Assembly (NCBI RefSeq): GCF_028682455.1
Contig: NZ_JANHLD010000003.1
Coordinates: 248,001 to 312,000 of the forward strand
Reading direction: 5' to 3'
Source of the DNA: Pseudomonas putida
Lineage (GTDB): Bacteria > Pseudomonadota > Gammaproteobacteria > Pseudomonadales > Pseudomonadaceae
Length of the DNA stretch: 64,000 bases
Shown one piece after another: positions 10,132 through 19,006 of this stretch. Under the pieces are notes generated by a model. That model was not told the origin of the DNA. It was given only the letters and a program-made list of their open reading frames with translations, and did no database searches. Every line of letters begins with the position of its first letter. The first letter of the stretch is position 1. The translations under genes were made by a program, and so were the position numbers.

Positions 10132-11540
10132 CGACCGAGCCGCTCATCGACAGCCGCGTTCAGGTGATTCTGGTCGACGACGACCCGCACCTGCGCCAGG
10201 CCCTGAGCCAGACCCTGGACCTTGCCGGCCTCAAGGTCCTGTCGCTGAGCGACGCCCAGGGCCTGGCCGCGCGCATCGAGCAGGACTGGCCCGGGGTGCT
10301 GGTCAGCGATATCCGCATGCCCGGCATCGACGGCCTGCAGCTGCTGGAACAGGTACAGGCGCAGGATCCGGAACTGCCGGTGCTGCTGATTACCGGCCAC
10401 GGTGACGTGCCCCTGGCGGTTCAGGCCATGCGCGCCGGGGCCTACGACTTCCTTGAAAAGCCCTTCGCCAGCGATGCCTTGCTCGACAGCGTGCGCCGCG
10501 CCCTGGCCTTGCGCCGCCTGGTGCTGGACAACCGCAGCCTGCGCCTGGCCCTGAGCGACCGCCAGCAGTTGAGCGCCCGCCTGGTGGGCCAGTCTGCGCC
10601 CATGCTGCGCCTGCGCGAGCAGATCGGTGCCTTGGCCGGGACCCGTGCCGACGTGCTGATCCTCGGCGAGACCGGTGCCGGCAAGGAGGTCGTGGCCCGT
10701 GCCCTGCATGATTTGTCGAGCCGCCGTGACGGCCCGTTTGTAGCGATCAACGCCGGAGCCCTGGCCGAATCGGTGGTCGAGAGCGAGCTGTTCGGCCATG
10801 AGCCGGGCGCCTTCACTGGCGCGCAGAAGCGCCGGATCGGCAAGTTCGAATTCGCCAACGGCGGTACCCTGTTCCTCGATGAAATCGAGAGCATGAGCCT
10901 GGATGTGCAGGTCAAGCTGCTGCGCCTGTTGCAGGAGCGAGTGGTCGAGCGACTCGGTGGAAACCAGCAGATTCCCCTGGATATCCGCATCATCGCGGCC
11001 ACCAAGGAGGACCTGCGCCAGGCCGCCGACCAGGGGCGCTTTCGTGCTGACCTGTACTACCGCCTGAACGTGGCGCCGCTGCGTATCCCGCCGCTGCGCG
11101 AGCGCGGCGACGATGTCCTGGTGCTGTTCCAGCATTTCGCCGATGCCGCCAGCGACCGCCACGGTTTGCCCGCCCACACGCTGCAACCTGCACAACGCGC
11201 CCAATTGCTGCGCCACAACTGGCCGGGCAATGTACGTGAGCTGCAGAATGTCGCGGAGCGCTTCGCTCTGGGCCTGGAGCTGGCCCTGGATGGCGAAGCA
11301 CCACCGCCCGCTCACACCCAGGCCGCGCCGGTGAACAGCGGCAACCTCAGCGATCAGGTCGAGCAGTTCGAACGCTCGCTGATCGCCGCCGAACTGGCTC
11401 AACCGCATAGCTCCATGCGCAGCCTGGCCGAAGCCCTGGGCATTCCCCGCAAAACCCTGCACGACAAGCTGCGCAAGCACGGCCTGAGCTTCGCCGACAG
11501 CAACGCCGGCACTGACGAAATGGAGGACAACCGACCATGA
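10128..11540 (+). CDS. dctD: Sigma-54-dependent response regulator
   Basis: Partner of the preceding kinase and activator of RpoN-dependent dicarboxylate transport promoters. The 470 residues comprise a receiver domain with D61 as phospho-acceptor (VSDIRMPG), an AAA+ domain with Walker A GETGAGKE and the sigma-54 contact loop GAFTGA, and a C-terminal Fis-type helix-turn-helix (SLAEALGIPRKTLHDKL). All key residues are present. The ATGA overlap with dctB supports a stoichiometric pair. Its target transporter genes must lie elsewhere in the genome. Confidence 0.93.
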   Translation: MTTEPLIDSRVQVILVDDDPHLRQALSQTLDLAGLKVLSLSDAQGLAARIEQDWPGVLVSDIRMPGIDGLQLLEQVQAQDPELPVLLITGHGDVPLAVQAMRAGAYDFLEKPFASDALLDSVRRALALRRLVLDNRSLRLALSDRQQLSARLVGQSAPMLRLREQIGALAGTRADVLILGETGAGKEVVARALHDLSSRRDGPFVAINAGALAESVVESELFGHEPGAFTGAQKRRIGKFEFANGGTLFLDEIESMSLDVQVKLLRLLQERVVERLGGNQQIPLDIRIIAATKEDLRQAADQGRFRADLYYRLNVAPLRIPPLRERGDDVLVLFQHFADAASDRHGLPAHTLQPAQRAQLLRHNWPGNVRELQNVAERFALGLELALDGEAPPPAHTQAAPVNSGNLSDQVEQFERSLIAAELAQPHSSMRSLAEALGIPRKTLHDKLRKHGLSFADSNAGTDEMEDNRP

Positions 11541-11992
11541 CCACCGACAGCCGTTATCTCGAATCAGTGCTGCACGGTGACATTCCCCTGACACGTGAAA
11601 TGGGCCTGCAGGTGCTCGACTGGGAGCAGCAGCGCTTGCGCCTGCAATTGCCGCTCGAAGCCAACGTCAATCACAAGAGCACCATGTTCGGCGGCAGCCT
11701 GTATTGCGCCGCCGTACTGGTCGGTTGGGGATGGTTGCACCTGCGGCTGCGCGAGGCGGGGATCGACGATGGGCACATCGTCATTCAGGAAGGACAGATC
11801 AGCTATCCGCTACCGGTGACCGGCGCGGCCATCGCCCTGTGCGAAGCGCCGGAGGAGAAAGTCTGGGAACGCTTCATCACCACCTACCAGCGTCGCGGCC
11901 GGGCACGCCTGAACCTGCACACCCGGGTGACCAACGCCGGTAGCGATGAGGCCGCCGTGGTATTCAGCGGCCAGTACGTGCTACATCGCTGA
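11537..11992 (+). CDS. YiiD-type thioesterase-domain protein
   Basis: A 151-residue hotdog-fold protein resembling the putative thioesterase domain at the C-terminus of YiiD (NHKSTMFGGSLYCAAVLVGW). The substrate is not known; acyl-CoA or acyl-ACP is likely from the fold. It overlaps dctD by 4 bases (ATGA), making it a cotranscribed member of the dctBD unit, although no role in dicarboxylate signalling is established. Its 3' end overlaps the convergent cysQ by 12 bases. Confidence 0.75.
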   Translation: MTTDSRYLESVLHGDIPLTREMGLQVLDWEQQRLRLQLPLEANVNHKSTMFGGSLYCAAVLVGWGWLHLRLREAGIDDGHIVIQEGQISYPLPVTGAAIALCEAPEEKVWERFITTYQRRGRARLNLHTRVTNAGSDEAAVVFSGQYVLHR

Positions 11993-12808
11993 AGCCAGTT
12001 GCAGCAGCCGCTCACGCCAGGGAGCGGCGGCAGGCAAGGCCAGGAAGAAGGGATTGAGCAAGGATTCGCGCGGCGGGTAGACGAACACCTGGCCATCCAG
12101 GCCGAGCACTTCGCCACCCGCGCCTTCGAGCACCCCCTGGGCGGCGGCGGTATCCCACTGCGAGGTGGGCGCCAGGCGTGGGTAGCAGTCGGCAGCACCT
12201 TCGGCCAGCAGGCAGAACTTCAGCGAGCTGCCGATATTGGCCAGCTCCAGCTCACCCACCGCCGAACTCAGGCCGGCCAGCAAGGCTTCCTGCTGCGGGC
12301 TGGAGTGGCGACGGCTGGCCACCACGGTAAAGCCCTGCCCCGCAGGCGGTACCACACGCACGTGAATTTGCTGGGCAGCCCCATCGACATCGGCACGCCA
12401 GGCGCCCATACCCTGGCCACCGTAATAGCAGCGGCCAGTGGTGGGGATCGCCACCACCCCGAACACCACCCGGCCTTGCTCGATCAGGGCAATGTTGACG
12501 GTAAATTCTTCAGTACCGGCAATGAACTCCTTGGTGCCATCCAGCGGATCGACCAGCCACCAGCGTTGCCATTGCTGGCGCTCGCTCAACGGTATCTCGC
12601 AGTCTTCTTCGGATAACACCGGAATCTGTGGGGCCAGCTCGCGCAGGCCCTTGGCGATCACTTCATGGGCCGCCAGGTCGGCCGCGGTGACCGGCGACTC
12701 ATCGGCCTTGGCCGTCACCGCCACACCAGCACGCCAGAACGGCAGGATGGCCTCGCCGGCCTGGCGTGCCAGCTCGACCACGGCCTGCATCAATTGCCCA
12801 TCGCTCAT
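11981..12808 (-). CDS. cysQ: 3'(2'),5'-bisphosphate nucleotidase
   Basis: Removes the 3'-phosphate from PAP (adenosine 3',5'-bisphosphate), the by-product of PAPS reduction, recycling it to AMP and preventing inhibition of sulfate assimilation. The 275-residue inositol-monophosphatase-fold protein has the metal-binding motif WWLVDPLDGTKEFI and the upstream LSEEDCE. It overlaps nudE by 4 bases on the same strand and the thioesterase gene at its 3' end on the other strand. Confidence 0.94.
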   Translation of the reverse strand: MSDGQLMQAVVELARQAGEAILPFWRAGVAVTAKADESPVTAADLAAHEVIAKGLRELAPQIPVLSEEDCEIPLSERQQWQRWWLVDPLDGTKEFIAGTEEFTVNIALIEQGRVVFGVVAIPTTGRCYYGGQGMGAWRADVDGAAQQIHVRVVPPAGQGFTVVASRRHSSPQQEALLAGLSSAVGELELANIGSSLKFCLLAEGAADCYPRLAPTSQWDTAAAQGVLEGAGGEVLGLDGQVFVYPPRESLLNPFFLALPAAAPWRERLLQLASAM

Positions 12809-13371
12809 GCTCCGAACGCTCCGCGCTGGGTCAGCAGGTCACGCACCAGGTACAACGCCGCCAGGGCGCGGCCCTCGGAAAACTGCGGATGCTGGGCCAG
12901 GGCCGAAAGCTCACGCAGGCTGACCTTGTCGACACGCATGGGCTCGGGCTCATCGCCTTCCAGGCGTTCTTCATACAGGTCGGTGGCCAGCACCACCTGG
13001 ATCTTCTGGCTCATGTAGCCCGGCGACAGTGAGAGCTCGGTCAGGTGCTCCAGCTGGCGGGCGCCAAAGCCGGCTTCTTCCTTGAGCTCACGGTCGGCAG
13101 CGGCCAGGACGTCTTCACCCGGCTCGATCAGGCCCTTGGGCAAAGACAACTCGTACTCGTCTGTACCACCGCAGTATTCTTCGACCAGCACAGCGTGCTC
13201 GCTGTCGAGCATCGCCACGATCATCACCGCGCCATAACCGTTGCCGCGCCCCACCAGCCGCTCGTAGGTGCGCTCGTTGCCATTGGCAAAGCGCAATTGC
13301 ACAGCCTCGACCCGGAACAGGCGGCTGCTGGCGACAATCTCGCGGGAGAGAACGGTGGGTTTCTGGCGCAT
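12805..13371 (-). CDS. nudE: ADP compounds hydrolase (Nudix)
   Basis: A 188-residue Nudix hydrolase, by family and context NudE, which cleaves ADP-ribose, Ap3A and NADH to mononucleotides. The Nudix box is visible, running from GLIEPGED to RELKEEAGFG with the REXXEE glutamates intact. It is the promoter-proximal gene of a nudE-cysQ pair with a 4-base overlap; both clear adenine nucleotide by-products. The divergent yrfG gene starts 80 bases away. Confidence 0.9.
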   Translation of the reverse strand: MRQKPTVLSREIVASSRLFRVEAVQLRFANGNERTYERLVGRGNGYGAVMIVAMLDSEHAVLVEEYCGGTDEYELSLPKGLIEPGEDVLAAADRELKEEAGFGARQLEHLTELSLSPGYMSQKIQVVLATDLYEERLEGDEPEPMRVDKVSLRELSALAQHPQFSEGRALAALYLVRDLLTQRGAFGA

Positions 13372-13451
13372 GGGGCGGCTCCTTGGCGTGAACGGGTTAC
13401 TATACCGTGGCTTGCCCGGCCGCCGCTGCCCTGACTGTCCGAGAATTTCAT

Positions 13452-14114
13452 ATGCCCGTTTTAGCCTGGTCCACCATCGACACCGTACTGCTGGACATGG
13501 ACGGCACTCTGCTGGACCTGCATTTCGACAACCACTTCTGGCTCGAACACCTGCCCCAGCGCTACGCCGACCTGCACGGTATCAGCCGGGCCATCGCCGA
13601 GCTTGAGATGCAGCCATTGTTCGAGCGGCACGCAGGCTCGCTGAACTGGTACTGCCTGGACTTCTGGAGCCGCGAGCTGAACCTGTCGGTACGCGACCTG
13701 AAGCTGGAAACCGCTCATCTGATCGCCCTGCGCCCAGACGCCGACACCTTCCTGCAGGCGATCAAACAGGCCGGCAAGCGGGTGATCCTGATCACCAACG
13801 CACACCGCGACTCGCTGTCATTGAAACTGGAGAGGGTGGAGCTTGCGCCCTACTTCGAGCGCCTGATCAGCTCCCACGACTACGGCTATCCCAAGGAAAA
13901 CCCGCAGTTCTGGGACGCCCTGCAGGCCGATATCGGCTTTGAGCCGGGCCGCAGCCTGTTTATCGACGACACCCTGTCGATTCTGCGTAGCGCCCGCGAC
14001 TTCGGCGTGGCGCACCTTCTTGCGGTGCGCCAGCCGGACAGCCGCAAAGGGCCGCGTGATACCGAGGAGTTCGCCGCCGTGGAGGACTACCGGACGCTGC
14101 TCGAGGGGCTTTGA
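13452..14114 (+). CDS. yrfG: HAD-family GMP/IMP nucleotidase
   Basis: A 220-residue haloacid-dehalogenase phosphatase with DMDGTLLD (nucleophile and acid aspartates), ILITNAHRDS (motif II) and FIDDTLSIL (motif IV). By family and place beside nudE it is YrfG, which dephosphorylates GMP and IMP. The ATG at 13452 is preferred to the upstream start at 13407, because the extra N-terminus has no HAD homology and the DMDGT motif then lies at the usual distance. It converges with the LysM gene, with a gap of 3 bases. Confidence 0.88.
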   Translation: MPVLAWSTIDTVLLDMDGTLLDLHFDNHFWLEHLPQRYADLHGISRAIAELEMQPLFERHAGSLNWYCLDFWSRELNLSVRDLKLETAHLIALRPDADTFLQAIKQAGKRVILITNAHRDSLSLKLERVELAPYFERLISSHDYGYPKENPQFWDALQADIGFEPGRSLFIDDTLSILRSARDFGVAHLLAVRQPDSRKGPRDTEEFAAVEDYRTLLEGL

Positions 14115-14117
14115 ACA

Positions 14118-14558
14118 CTATTCGGGAATACGCAGGGACTGACCTGGGTAGATCTTGTCCGGGTGCTTGAGCATCGGTTTGTTGGCTTCGAAGATCTTGT
14201 TGTACAGGTTCGCGTTGCCATAGACGGCCAGGGAGATTGCACTGAGGGTGTCGCCTTTCTTGACCACCACAAAGCGTGCCGCCGCCATGACCGGGCCGGT
14301 CACGGTGATCTGGTCATCGACCTCGGCGACACCGGCGATGTTGCCCAGCGCCAGGAGGATCTTTTCCTTTTCCTCCTGGCTGGCCACCTCACCGGTGACC
14401 GTCACCTTGTCGCCCTCGACCGTAGCCTTGATGTTCGGGTTACCGAGGCCAACCGCTTCTACGTGCTTTTGCAATTGCTCACTGGCATTGGCATTACCCG
14501 GCGTCAGCAGGTCGATGATTTTCTCACCGGCCTCTTTGATGAAACTGAAAATGCTCAT
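14118..14558 (-). CDS. BON and LysM domain protein
   Basis: A 146-residue protein with a BON domain (about residues 25-90) and a C-terminal LysM domain (about 95-145, KKGDTLSAISLAVYGNANLY), matching the LysM/BON family (YgaU/Kbp of E. coli, a potassium-binding protein). There is no signal peptide, so it is probably cytoplasmic as in Kbp. The ATG at 14558 has a strong AAGGAGAG ribosome site; longer upstream extensions run through the divergent LysR gene and are spurious. The 84-base gap to the LysR start (14559-14642) must hold both promoters. Confidence 0.88.
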   Translation of the reverse strand: MSIFSFIKEAGEKIIDLLTPGNANASEQLQKHVEAVGLGNPNIKATVEGDKVTVTGEVASQEEKEKILLALGNIAGVAEVDDQITVTGPVMAAARFVVVKKGDTLSAISLAVYGNANLYNKIFEANKPMLKHPDKIYPGQSLRIPE

Positions 14559-14642
14559 ACCGCTCTCCTTGGTGATGAATCTCGGAGCCTGCAGTCTAGG
14601 ACAGGTTAGAATGCTTCGCCTGCTTTGCGCCGTGGATCGACG

Positions 14643-15530
14643 ATGGACATCAAACAGCTCAAATTCCTCATCGCGCTTGATGAAACCCGACACTTCGGCC
14701 AGGCCGCCGCCCGTTGCCACGTGACCCAACCCACCCTGTCGATGCGCCTGCGCAACCTGGAACAGGAACTGGACCTGGCCCTGGTCAATCGCGGCCAGCG
14801 CTTCGAAGGCTTTACCGCCCAGGGCGAGCGCGTGCTGGCCTGGGCCCGCTCGGTGATGGCGGCCTACGACGGCCTGCACGCCGAAGCCGCTGCCTGTCGC
14901 GGGCATCTGGTCGGCAACCTGCGCCTGGGCGTGGTGCCGTTGTCGAGCTTCGATCCACTGCCTTTGCTGCAGCGCCTGCACGAGCTCCACCCAGAGCTGA
15001 ACTTCGAACTCAGCGCGCTGAGCTCCGAGCAAATCCTTGATCAGCTCACCAGCAATCGCCTGGACCTGGGCGTGTCGTACCTCGAACGCCTGGACAACGA
15101 GCGCTTCCTGTCCCTGCCCCTTGGCGAGACGCGCATGGGCCTGTTGTATGACCCAGGTCACTTCCAGTTCGACGATCAACCCTTAAGCTGGCAAGCACTG
15201 ACTGAACTGCCCCTGGGCCTGCTGACCGCCGGCATGCACTTTCGCCAGTCGATCGACCACAACTTCCATAGCCGGGGCCTGCAGCCACGGCTACTGGTGC
15301 AGACCGACGCCGTCCATCAGTTGGTGCAGTCGGTAAACGGCGGCTTGTGCTGCGCGATCATGCCGCTGGCAGCCGGCCTCGAGGCGCTGACCGAACGCCT
15401 GCGCCTGCAACCGATCGAACAGGCCAGCACCCTCGCGCCACTGGGCCTGATCATGCGCCGCACGGCGCCCCGCTCGGCGTTGGCCGAAGCCTGCCTGGCC
15501 GAATTCCAGGCGCTGCACAACAGTGCGTGA
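14643..15530 (+). CDS. LysR-family transcriptional regulator
   Basis: A 295-residue LysR-type regulator starting MDIKQLKFLIALDETRHFGQAAARCHV, a canonical winged helix-turn-helix, followed by the two-lobed effector-binding domain. The ATG at 14643 is chosen over 14625 because it gives the standard family N-terminus. It lies divergent to the LysM/BON gene and 92 bases upstream of fdhD on the same strand, so it might control the fdhD-oxidoreductase pair. The effector is unknown. Confidence 0.88.
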   Translation: MDIKQLKFLIALDETRHFGQAAARCHVTQPTLSMRLRNLEQELDLALVNRGQRFEGFTAQGERVLAWARSVMAAYDGLHAEAAACRGHLVGNLRLGVVPLSSFDPLPLLQRLHELHPELNFELSALSSEQILDQLTSNRLDLGVSYLERLDNERFLSLPLGETRMGLLYDPGHFQFDDQPLSWQALTELPLGLLTAGMHFRQSIDHNFHSRGLQPRLLVQTDAVHQLVQSVNGGLCCAIMPLAAGLEALTERLRLQPIEQASTLAPLGLIMRRTAPRSALAEACLAEFQALHNSA

Positions 15531-15622
15531 TCGACCGCATCTATCAAGGCATCAGCATTAGCGATTAGACGATACCCGAGCGCAAGCCTAGGCTTAAACC
15601 AGACCAGCCGCCGGTATCTCCA

Positions 15623-16459
15623 ATGAGCACAAAACCTCCGGCCTGCGCGGCGTCCGCCCCCCTGACTGCGCCCGCGGCCAGTAACCGCTACGACTATATC
15701 CACCTGACCGACGACAGCCAGGCCAGCACCGCACTGGCTGAAGAGGTCGCCCTGGCCATTGCCTATAACGGCATCAACCAGGCCGTGATGCTGGTCAGCC
15801 CGACCGACCTTGAAGACTTCATCGTCGGCTTCAGTATCGGTAGCGGTATCATTGCCTCGCCCGACGATATCTATGACGTGAAGCTCAGCGGCCGGGGCTC
15901 GGCCATCAGCGCAGAGGTGGAAATTGCCAGCCGCGCGTTCTGGAACCTGAAGAACCAGCGCCGCCAACTGGCCGGCACCAGCGGCTGCGGCCTGTGTGGT
16001 GTCGAAGCCCTGGAGCAGGCCCTGCCGGAGTTGAACGTATTGCCCGGCGCGCCCCTGCCGCCGGCGCACTGGCTCGACGGCCTGCGCCAACGCATCGATG
16101 CCTTCACGCCCCTTGGCCAGCACTGCGGTGCGGTACATGCGGCGCTGTTCATGAACGCTCAGGGTGAGTTGCTGATGGGCCGCGAAGACATTGGCCGGCA
16201 CAACGCCCTGGACAAGTTGATCGGCGCCCTGCTGCGCCAGCACTTGAGCCTGGACGGCGGCCTTGCCATCGTCACCAGCCGCTGCAGCCTGGAGCTGATC
16301 CAGAAGGTGCTGCGGGCGGGCATCCAGACCCTGGTCAGCCTGTCGTCCCCGACAGGCCTGGCCCTGCAGTGGGCCCGCCGGCACAACCTCAACCTGATCC
16401 ATCTGCCTAAACACAGTGCGCCACGGGTGTTCAGCCCCGTGCGGGAGAACCGATCTTGA
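15623..16459 (+). CDS. fdhD: FdhD sulfurtransferase for formate dehydrogenase-type enzymes
   Basis: Carries sulfur from a cysteine desulfurase to the bis-MGD molybdenum cofactor of formate dehydrogenases. The 278-residue protein has the essential cysteine pair in GTSGCGLCGVEAL and the late motif GREDIGRHNALDKLIG. It overlaps the molybdopterin oxidoreductase gene by 4 bases (TTGA), so the chaperone and its probable client enzyme are coupled. Confidence 0.93.
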   Translation: MSTKPPACAASAPLTAPAASNRYDYIHLTDDSQASTALAEEVALAIAYNGINQAVMLVSPTDLEDFIVGFSIGSGIIASPDDIYDVKLSGRGSAISAEVEIASRAFWNLKNQRRQLAGTSGCGLCGVEALEQALPELNVLPGAPLPPAHWLDGLRQRIDAFTPLGQHCGAVHAALFMNAQGELLMGREDIGRHNALDKLIGALLRQHLSLDGGLAIVTSRCSLELIQKVLRAGIQTLVSLSSPTGLALQWARRHNLNLIHLPKHSAPRVFSPVRENRS

Positions 16460-18792
16460 GCCTGCACCACCAAGCCGACCAGAAGCCTGTTCCTCGCTAC
16501 AAACCCTATAAAGGTGCCGCCGGCGGCTGGGGAGCCCTGCGCAGTGTGGCCCAGGCCTGGATCGGTAGCGACAACGCGCTGAAGAACATCCGTGCCCTGC
16601 TCAAGACCAACCAGAACGGCGGTTTCGACTGCCCCGGCTGCGCCTGGGGCGACTCGCCGGAAAGCGGCATGGTCAAGTTCTGCGAGAACGGCGCCAAGGC
16701 GGTCAACTGGGAAGCCACCAAACGCCGTGTCGACGCGGCGTTCTTCGCCCGCCACAGCGTCACTTCGCTGCTGGCCCAGAGCGATTACTGGCTGGAATAC
16801 CAAGGGCGACTGACCGAACCGATGGTCTATGACGCCGACACCGACCGTTATCGCCCCATCGACTGGGAAGGCGCCTTTGCACTGATCGCCAGCCACCTGC
16901 GCAACCTGGCCAGCCCCGACCAGGCCGAGTTCTACACCTCTGGTCGCGCCAGCAACGAGGCGGCGTACCTGTACCAGTTGTTCGTACGCGCCTACGGCAC
17001 CAACAATTTCCCCGACTGCTCGAACATGTGCCACGAGGCCAGCGGCGTGGCCCTGGGCCAGAGTGTCGGGGTCGGCAAAGGGACCGTGACGTTTGATGAC
17101 TTCGAACACGCCGAGGCCATTTTCGTCTGGGGCCAGAACCCTGGCACCAACCACCCGCGCATGCTCGAACCGCTGCGCGAGGCGGTCAAGCGTGGTGCCC
17201 AGGTGGTCTGTATCAATCCTCTCAAGGAACGTGGCCTTGAGCGCTTCCAGCACCCCCAGCATCCGCTGGAGATGCTCACCAATGGCGACCGCCCGACCAA
17301 CACTGCGTATTTCCGCCCGGCCCTGGGCGGCGACATGGCGGTGCTGCGCGGCATGGCCAAGTTCCTGCTGCAGTGGGAACGCGAGGCACAGGCCAGCCAG
17401 GCGCCGGCGATCTTCGATCAGGACTTCCTCGCCGAGCACACCCAGGGTGTGGACGACTACCTGGCCGCCGTCGACGCGACTCCGTGGGAACAGATCCAGA
17501 GCCAGTCGGGCCTGAGCCTTGCCGAGATCGAGCAGGCCGCGCGCATGTACTGCAAGGCCAGGACAGTCATCATGTGCTGGGCCATGGGCATTACCCAGCA
17601 CCGGCACTCGGTGGCGACCATCCAGGAAATCGCCAACCTCATGCTGCTGCGCGGCAACCTTGGCGTACCCGGCGCCGGCTTGTGCCCGGTACGTGGCCAC
17701 AGCAACGTGCAGGGCGACCGCACCATGGGCATCAACGAGCGCCCTCCGGTGGCCCTGCTCGATGCGCTGGAACGCCGATTCGACTTCAAGGTGCCGCGCC
17801 GCAACGGCCACAATACCGTGGAAGCCATCGGCGCGATGCTCGCGGGCCAGGCCAGGGTATTCATCGGCCTGGGCGGCAACTTTGCCCAGGCGACGCCCGA
17901 CACAGAGCGCACCGCCCAGGCCTTGCGCAACTGCGAGCTGACCGTGCAGATCAGCACCAAGCTCAATCGCAGCCACCTGGTTCATGGCAAGCAGGCGTTG
18001 ATCCTGCCGTGCCTGGGCCGCACCGACATCGACCTGCAAAGTGAAGGTCCGCAGGCGGTCACGGTGGAAGACTCCTTCAGCATGGTCCATGCCTCCAACG
18101 GCCAATTGCAGCCGCTGTCGCGACAGATGCGCTCGGAGCCTGCGGTAATTGCCGGTATCGCTGCCGCCACACTGGGCGCCAAACCGGTGGACTGGAACTG
18201 GCTGGTGGCCGACTACCGGCGCATCCGTGACCTGATCAGCGACACCATTCCCGGCTTCGACGAATTCAACCAGCGCCTGGAACACCCGGGCGGCTTCTAC
18301 CTGGGCAACAGCGCCGGACAGCGGCAATGGAAGACCGCCAGTGGCCTGGCCAACTTCAAGGCCAACGGCCTGCCCGACGACCTGCTCCATGAGCGGGTGC
18401 GCGCCACCGGCCAGGTACCGGACCTGATCATGCAGTCGATGCGTTCCCACGATCAGTACAACACCACCATCTATGGCCTGGATGATCGCTACCGCGGGGT
18501 CAAGGGCCAGCGCAATGTGCTGTTCGCCAACGAAGCCGATATCATCCGCCTGGGCTTTCATCCGGGGCAGAAGGCCGATATCGTTTCGTTGTGGAGCGAT
18601 GGTCGCGAACGTCGGGTCAAGGGGTTCACCCTGCTGGCGTTCGATATACCGGCGGGCCAGGCAGCGGCGTACTATCCGGAGGTCAATCCGCTGGTGCCGC
18701 TCGAGAGCGTCGGCGACGGCAGCCACACACCCACCTCGAAATTCGTTGCGATCAAACTGGAACCTGCCAGCGACAACGCCCGCATCCTCTGA
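16456..18792 (+). CDS. FdhF/YdeP-family molybdopterin oxidoreductase
   Basis: A 778-residue cytoplasmic bis-MGD oxidoreductase of the formate-dehydrogenase-alpha/YdeP type. It has the N-terminal CPGCAWGD pair and later Cys, GRASNEAAYLYQLF, WGQNPGTNHPRM and a C-terminal molybdopterin dinucleotide-binding domain. Only some of the four cysteines of a classical 4Fe-4S site are in place, as is usual for YdeP-like proteins, so formate oxidation is not assured. The start is TTG at 16456, overlapping the fdhD stop, with GGGAG 8 bases upstream. E. coli YdeP is linked to acid resistance; the substrate here is unknown. Confidence 0.88.
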   Translation: MSLHHQADQKPVPRYKPYKGAAGGWGALRSVAQAWIGSDNALKNIRALLKTNQNGGFDCPGCAWGDSPESGMVKFCENGAKAVNWEATKRRVDAAFFARHSVTSLLAQSDYWLEYQGRLTEPMVYDADTDRYRPIDWEGAFALIASHLRNLASPDQAEFYTSGRASNEAAYLYQLFVRAYGTNNFPDCSNMCHEASGVALGQSVGVGKGTVTFDDFEHAEAIFVWGQNPGTNHPRMLEPLREAVKRGAQVVCINPLKERGLERFQHPQHPLEMLTNGDRPTNTAYFRPALGGDMAVLRGMAKFLLQWEREAQASQAPAIFDQDFLAEHTQGVDDYLAAVDATPWEQIQSQSGLSLAEIEQAARMYCKARTVIMCWAMGITQHRHSVATIQEIANLMLLRGNLGVPGAGLCPVRGHSNVQGDRTMGINERPPVALLDALERRFDFKVPRRNGHNTVEAIGAMLAGQARVFIGLGGNFAQATPDTERTAQALRNCELTVQISTKLNRSHLVHGKQALILPCLGRTDIDLQSEGPQAVTVEDSFSMVHASNGQLQPLSRQMRSEPAVIAGIAAATLGAKPVDWNWLVADYRRIRDLISDTIPGFDEFNQRLEHPGGFYLGNSAGQRQWKTASGLANFKANGLPDDLLHERVRATGQVPDLIMQSMRSHDQYNTTIYGLDDRYRGVKGQRNVLFANEADIIRLGFHPGQKADIVSLWSDGRERRVKGFTLLAFDIPAGQAAAYYPEVNPLVPLESVGDGSHTPTSKFVAIKLEPASDNARIL

Positions 18793-18815
18793 CAGACTCG
18801 CAGTACTTCAGACAC

Positions 18816-18848
18816 AAAAAAAGGCCCTGGCAGCGATGCCGGGGCCTT
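18816..18848. terminator. Strong hairpin after the molybdopterin gene
   Basis: A 12-bp stem with one G-U pair (AAGGCCCTGGCA / TGCCGGGGCCTT) around a GCGA tetraloop begins 28 bases after the stop. The A-run lies before it and the T-run after it is poor on the plus strand, so it would be more efficient against minus-strand transcripts. It probably works in both directions. Confidence 0.65.
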
Positions 18849-19006
18849 GTCTCAAGTAAGCTCAGACAGCCAAAAACAAAGAAAGTTTCATAGTTAAAAC
18901 AGTAACTTAGAGAATTGTGTACAACTCGTGTTACTCGTCGGATTTCCGTTGCCAGCCCCCCTCGCCAGCCTCAGGATCGCCTCGTCATCCCTATGAGGCT
19001 CTCTTG

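Noticed and set aside
16159..18726. 855-codon frame on the minus strand
   Set aside because: Antisense to fdhD and the molybdopterin oxidoreductase, both well supported by motifs.
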